Positions 62,147-64,000 of a stretch of DNA of 64,000 bases are shown here, in pieces; positions within the stretch are counted from its first letter, which is position 1; every line of letters begins with the position of its first letter. This stretch comes from JABDBE01 sp963832245 (GTDB taxonomy: Bacteria > Acidobacteriota > Terriglobia > Terriglobales > Acidobacteriaceae): positions 1,143,152-1,207,151 of the forward strand of contig CAWHTG010000003.1 in NCBI GenBank assembly GCA_963832245.1, written 5' to 3'. The translations under genes were made by a program, and so were the position numbers. The notes under the pieces were generated by a model that had not been told where the DNA came from, made no database searches, and was given only the letters and a program-made list of their open reading frames with translations.

Positions 62147-62641
62147 CCTGTAATCCTCGATGAACAAACTTGTATCGCGAACACGCGCAGCGGCTATTGC
62201 GCGTCGAGCAAGTCGAAACGTGACAAGAGACGGTACCGCACTTCGTGGCCGCAGCAACCGTGTAACGGTCGCAAATCATCGGCTAACTTCTATACGATAG
62301 CGACGACAGGCTCTCTCACCAAATTCTGCATGAGAGTGATGAGGGACTACGACTTTAGTAGTAGGCCAGCAACCAGGGAAATCCGTCGTGGTCCTCTTGA
62401 CTAAGTCACCAAGCGTCAAAGTGTTCAGTTCCGTGAGCTTCTTCCTTTGCGTACCTTTGATCAGAGTTTCCGTGCGTGCGTTCGAGCGGTTGGCAAATCT
62501 CACTTCCGCACCACTGCTGCTAAAGTCGTAGTGCCCTCTGAATCGTTCGGAGGGCGCGCTCCTACCATTCCTTTCAGACCCTTAATTCATCCCAATGAAG
62601 AATTGTCACTGTCATGAGTTGCCACTAGCATCGCACCTAGG
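62147..62641. other. Divergent intergenic region
   Basis: Mostly non-coding between the kinase and the divergent HdeD-like gene. A weak 75-aa frame at 62276-62503 minus (KKLTELNTLTLGDLVKRTTT) has no clear ribosome binding site; I mention it but do not call it. Confidence 0.4.
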
Positions 62642-63313
62642 ATGCCAAACAGTGGTGCAGCAAAGAACTACGGAATGGCGACAGTAACTCCAGACGTCGA
62701 AAAGCTGCGCCGCAAACAGAATTGGTCAGCGCAGTCAGGGGTCGGTCTGATCATTCTGGGACTAATCGCCCTCGGCGCCATCAGCTTTTCAGGCACTGCT
62801 TCAGACTTGCTGTTGGCCTGGTTGATTCTGGTGAGCGCGATCGCCGAGGCTGCCCACGCCTTTCGTCTTCGCCGGTCGGACGGATTTTTCCTGCACCTGG
62901 TTCCCGCGATTGCCGGAGTTCCTGTTGGCCTGTTTATGACGGTTCGTCCAGCGGCCGACGCGCGCACTTGGATGCTGATGTTTGCCTCCTACTTCACCGT
63001 CGTCGGGGTCTTTCGTGCTATTGCCGCGTACTGGCTGAAGTTCCCTAATTGGCCTTGGGCGGTGTTTGACGGAGTTGTCACAGTCGCGCTTGCTGCTGTT
63101 CTGTGGCCGGCACCGCTCTGGATGGCGACCTGGTTTCCTGGCCTATCGGTGGCACTATGCCTGATTCTGCGCGGCTGGTCGTCCGTAATGGTTGCGATGG
63201 GTTTCCGCACCGCCCGCAAGTCCCATCAATCTCATAGCCGATTGTCCGAGCGTCCGGCACGCGCCCAAGGGTCCGGCCATCTGAGCAGCGTTGGAGCAAC
63301 AGATCGTTATTAA
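62642..63313 (+). CDS. HdeD/DUF308 family membrane protein
   Basis: 223 aa (or 212 from ATG 62675). Six membrane helices in DUF308 style: GVGLIILGLIALGAISFS, FFLHLVPAIAGVPVGLFMTV, WMLMFASYFTVVGVFRAIAA. The C-terminal tail after GFRTARK is basic and Ser-rich. The KFPNWPWAVFDG motif is shared with the copy at 55281 (KFPNWGWALFDG), so the two are paralogues. It precedes hsp20 by 45 bases in the same direction. Confidence 0.88.
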   Translation: MPNSGAAKNYGMATVTPDVEKLRRKQNWSAQSGVGLIILGLIALGAISFSGTASDLLLAWLILVSAIAEAAHAFRLRRSDGFFLHLVPAIAGVPVGLFMTVRPAADARTWMLMFASYFTVVGVFRAIAAYWLKFPNWPWAVFDGVVTVALAAVLWPAPLWMATWFPGLSVALCLILRGWSSVMVAMGFRTARKSHQSHSRLSERPARAQGSGHLSSVGATDRY

Positions 63314-63358
63314 CGTTTTTCCCAACAAATTCCAAATTCATTCTACGGAGGTGGTTCA

Positions 63359-64000
63359 ATGTCAGCACAAAAAACGCAACCCCAAACTTCACAGTCAACC
63401 TCAGCCGAACAGCAGAAGAACTCGCCAACCGGTCTGGCGGTCCGAACTGTTCTCCCATCCGTTTCCTCGCTCGTATTTGATCCTTTTGGTTTTTTCTCTG
63501 ACGACGATCCCTTTACCCTGCTGCGAAGACTGCAGAGGGAGATGACCCGGGCAGTTTCGCAGACCGCTCTCCGCCCTGCAGACGCTGCGCTTAGCACGGC
63601 ATGGGCGCCAGCGATCGAAGTCGCCTATCGCGATGGCAACATGGTTGTGTCCGCGGAATTGCCGGGCCTCACCGAAAAGGACGTCCAGGTCGACATCAAC
63701 GACGGCTTCCTGAGCATTCAAGGCGAACGCAAGGTGGAACACGAAGAAGAAAACCGCGGTGTCCACAGAACCGAACGCAGCTATGGAGTGTTCTATCGCG
63801 CCATTCCGCTGCCGGAGGGAGCCGATACCGCGAACGCTCGGGCCAAGTTTGAGAATGGGGTCCTGCAAATTACGGTTCCCGTTCCCCAGGCTCAGAACAA
63901 CCAGCGCCAGATTCCAATCGAGACGACAGGCTCCCCTCTGCCGCAAGCAGCACAACAGAAACCCGCAGCCTCCGAGACTGACAAAACCAAGAAGGCAGCC
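63359..64000 (+). CDS. Hsp20/alpha-crystallin small heat shock protein (3' cut)
   Basis: The frame opens at ATG 63359 (GGAGG 7 bases upstream) and stays open to the window end, so 214 residues are seen and the stop is outside. A variable head is followed by the alpha-crystallin domain from about residue 80: PAIEVAYRDGNMVVSAELPG, LTEKDVQVDINDGFLSIQGE, RSYGVFYRAIPLPEGADTAN, FENGVLQITVPVP. The tail is Gln/Ala/Lys rich. It is an ATP-independent holdase, consistent with grpE and HdeD genes in this block. Confidence 0.92.
   Translation, partial: MSAQKTQPQTSQSTSAEQQKNSPTGLAVRTVLPSVSSLVFDPFGFFSDDDPFTLLRRLQREMTRAVSQTALRPADAALSTAWAPAIEVAYRDGNMVVSAELPGLTEKDVQVDINDGFLSIQGERKVEHEEENRGVHRTERSYGVFYRAIPLPEGADTANARAKFENGVLQITVPVPQAQNNQRQIPIETTGSPLPQAAQQKPAASETDKTKKAA

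Noticed and set aside
62276..62503. 75-aa minus-strand protein
   Set aside because: Weak composition, no ribosome binding site and no motif; recorded only within the intergenic entry.
63401..63955. 184-aa minus-strand frame
   Set aside because: Antisense to the Hsp20 gene, whose alpha-crystallin domain and ribosome binding site are clear.
1..64000. CRISPR array
   Set aside because: No series of direct repeats with similar-length unique spacers was seen anywhere in the window.

Overview
The window most likely comes from the chromosome of an Acidobacteriota (Terriglobia-like) bacterium. It has several Oar-type TonB-dependent receptors with an N-terminal carboxypeptidase-regulatory-like domain, a GloVer-type repeat protein, a secreted von Willebrand A protein of the type common in Acidobacteria, DUF308/HdeD proteins and PilZ/response-regulator fusions. 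This assignment is inferred from protein families, not from a marker gene.

Layout. 1-5.0 kb: GAF/zinc-ribbon protein, a small unknown protein and an Oar-like receptor. 5.36-45.87 kb: a candidate 40.5-kb genomic island. Its edges are a 33-bp direct repeat: the 5' half of tRNA-Leu(GAG) at 5363-5395 and the same bases inside the intact tRNA-Leu at 45836-45868. A broken integrase sits next to the intact tRNA. Cargo: a frameshifted IS with a 16-bp target duplication; a secreted peptide/amidohydrolase group (PD40-PHP hydrolase, Oar receptor, S9 peptidase); a beta-helix protein; a YihY membrane protein; response regulators; a PIN toxin-antitoxin pair; remnants of a PRTRC-type plasmid module (ThiF/E1-like protein, broken protein B, two DUF932 fragments, helicase fragment, DUF6915 and DUF6878 proteins); an intact tyrosine recombinase; and a complete tripartite RND efflux operon. 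The island is full of frameshifted and truncated genes and looks old and probably immobile.

45.8-51.1 kb: tRNA-Leu, then an apparent operon of ECF sigma factor, membrane anti-sigma-like protein, an unrecognised 321-aa protein and a TPR-CHAT caspase-like protease with intact His/Cys motifs. I consider this the best candidate for an under-described system. 51.3-54.9 kb: small membrane protein, a tRNA-Arg 3' fragment beside an intact tRNA-Arg(CCU), small secreted proteins, the VWA protein and a thioredoxin with an N-terminal zinc site. 55.2-64.0 kb: a stress block with two HdeD/DUF308 proteins, GrpE, a baeRF (eRF1-like) protein, NarL- and FixJ-type regulators, a stand-alone receiver, a PAS histidine kinase with an ethylene-receptor-like membrane sensor, and Hsp20 (cut by the window end).

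All assignments come from reading translations and nucleotide motifs; no database searches were run. Start codons were moved from the longest open frame where a Shine-Dalgarno sequence or signal peptide favoured an internal start.
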